In this document: in pieces, positions 12,763-13,474 of the stretch
Numbering within the stretch: position 1 is the stretch's first letter
Layout of the letters: every line of letters starts with the position of its first letter
NCBI GenBank assembly: GCA_964460935.1
Contig: CAYWSM010000231.1
Coordinates: 1-13,474, forward strand
DNA: 13,474 bases
Reading direction: 5' to 3'
Origin: DATMXP01 sp964460935
Lineage (GTDB): Bacteria; Acidobacteriota; Terriglobia; Terriglobales; Acidobacteriaceae
The notes under the pieces: generated by a model
Seen by the model: only the letters and a program-made list of their open reading frames with translations
Database searches by the model: none
Told to the model about the DNA's origin: nothing
Position numbers and translations under genes: made by a program

Positions 12763-13474
12763 TTAAGCTGCCATCCCCGCTAATACCCCGCGCATGTAAG
12801 CGAAGCTCTCGATTACTCCGGGCATCGGATCGTCGGGATGAACTTCGTATTCCAAGTCGACAAAGCCCTCGTACTTCGTTGTAGTCAGCGCCTCGAAGAT
12901 TTTTTTGATCGGTAATTTGCCTTGGCCAACAGCGACCTGACTCTCTTTTTGGCTGAAGTCCGTCAAGTCCTTGATGTGAACATTGAACAGCCGTGGACCG
13001 ATTTCACGAATCGCCTGCACGACATCAGTCCCCGCACGGGCCGCGTGACCCACATCGATGCAGCAACCGATGCGCGAATCCATCGTCTTGATGGCGTTCA
13101 GCACATCGATCGGCGAAGGCCAGAGATTGTCTTCCGGACCGTGATTGTGAATCGCAAAGCGCAGGTCGTACTCCTTCACGAACTTTTCGATCCGCGGCAA
13201 AATCTCGCGCTTCACGCCGGCAACGATTACCGGAACTCCTGCGCGCTTGCAGTATTCAAATTTCGCGCGAACGTCTTCATCGTTATCTTCGCCGAAGTAA
13301 ACGACGCCAGCCCCATGCAACTTGATCCCCGCCGCAGCGTAATCCGCAAGAGCAGCCTTCTCTGCCTCAAGATCGAACGGAAGATGATCTTTGACGTCCT
13401 TGGCGTTCAGGGCGTTGATGTTCAACTGCTTCATGAACGCGATCAGTTGCGCGCGTGAGAAGTTGCGGAAGGTG
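12763..13474 (-). CDS. Sugar-phosphate isomerase/epimerase family protein (TIM barrel, N-terminus off the right edge)
   Basis: The reading frame is open to the right edge; 236 residues are visible, and the codons before the internal ATG at 13434 read TFRNFSRAQLIAF, a sensible continuation, so the true start lies outside the window. It belongs to the xylose-isomerase-like / AP-endonuclease-2 TIM-barrel family. Metal-ligand stretches visible: FAIHNHGPE, IDVGHAARAG, FNVHIKDL and the C-terminal VDLEYEVHPDDP. Relatives act as hydroxypyruvate isomerases, inosose dehydratases, sugar 3-epimerases or as exported proteins of unclear substrate, and the visible part does not separate these. Acidobacterial members often carry an export signal; the region that would show it is missing here. 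Convergent with the YkgJ-like gene; no terminator is visible in the 13-base gap. Confidence 0.88.
   Translation of the reverse strand, partial: TFRNFSRAQLIAFMKQLNINALNAKDVKDHLPFDLEAEKAALADYAAAGIKLHGAGVVYFGEDNDEDVRAKFEYCKRAGVPVIVAGVKREILPRIEKFVKEYDLRFAIHNHGPEDNLWPSPIDVLNAIKTMDSRIGCCIDVGHAARAGTDVVQAIREIGPRLFNVHIKDLTDFSQKESQVAVGQGKLPIKKIFEALTTTKYEGFVDLEYEVHPDDPMPGVIESFAYMRGVLAGMAA

Noticed and set aside
12763..13434. Treating the ATG at 13434 as the true start of the sugar isomerase
   Set aside because: The frame continues openly with sensible codons to the window edge and the barrel would lack its first strands, so the gene is partial.
1..13474. tRNA, rRNA, CRISPR, transposase or phage genes
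   Set aside because: No cloverleaf, spaced direct repeats, IS-type inverted ends or integrase/transposase motifs were seen on either strand by reading; no software scan was possible.

Overview
The window reads as an ordinary chromosomal stretch of a moderately GC-rich, non-enteric bacterium. The gene mix fits an Acidobacteriota, Terriglobia/Koribacter-like genome: a long PdxS with an extra C-terminal insert, an NSAR/OSBS-type enolase next to a COG3375 acetyltransferase, a SUMF1-fold protein of the non-FGE type, and YkgJ-like and zinc-ribbon small proteins. That assignment is inference from protein style, not from a marker gene. I see no phage, transposase, integrase, CRISPR array, rRNA or tRNA. 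Genes are tightly packed and no gene-free stretch exceeds about 165 bases.

Layout, left to right. (1) 1-4183, all on the minus strand: metH (cobalamin-dependent methionine synthase, running off the left edge), a stem-loop terminator, a lone nuoI with a promoter that may give a leaderless message, and a small nitroreductase. (2) 4292-5020, plus strand: a formylglycine-generating-enzyme-fold protein that lacks both catalytic cysteines, followed by an inverted-repeat element built on CACAGAG. (3) 5093-8234, minus strand, one operon read mazG, then a COG3375 GNAT acyltransferase, then an N-succinylamino acid racemase/o-succinylbenzoate synthase-family enolase, then an eight-cysteine zinc-ribbon protein. 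Two of its junctions are 4-base ATGA overlaps and the third is 6 bases. (4) 8313-9941, plus strand: glpD, meeting tail to tail, with a 39-base overlap, a minus-strand pair made of a small CPHC/coiled-coil protein and a cytosolic glycerophosphodiester phosphodiesterase. (5) 10941-12014: pdxS with a clear 3' terminator and a strong hairpin in its 5' leader. (6) 12102-13474: a cysteine-rich YkgJ-family protein (plus strand) and a TIM-barrel sugar-phosphate isomerase/epimerase (minus strand, open at the right edge).

How the genes fit together. The phosphodiesterase releases glycerol-3-phosphate, which GlpD oxidises to dihydroxyacetone phosphate, so the convergent pair makes one short lipid-glycerol salvage route. 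The GNAT and racemase pair matches two steps of the known D-to-L amino-acid conversion route through N-succinyl intermediates; the third enzyme, a desuccinylase, is not in the window. MazG at the head of that operon is a nucleotide house-cleaning enzyme. The zinc-ribbon protein at its end is the least understood member. MetH, PdxS and NuoI are core metabolism.

No obviously new defence or mobile system is visible. The most unusual items are the mazG-GNAT-racemase-zinc ribbon operon, the hairpin leader of pdxS, the detached nuoI with its near-leaderless promoter, the CACAGAG palindrome, and the catalytically altered SUMF1-fold protein.
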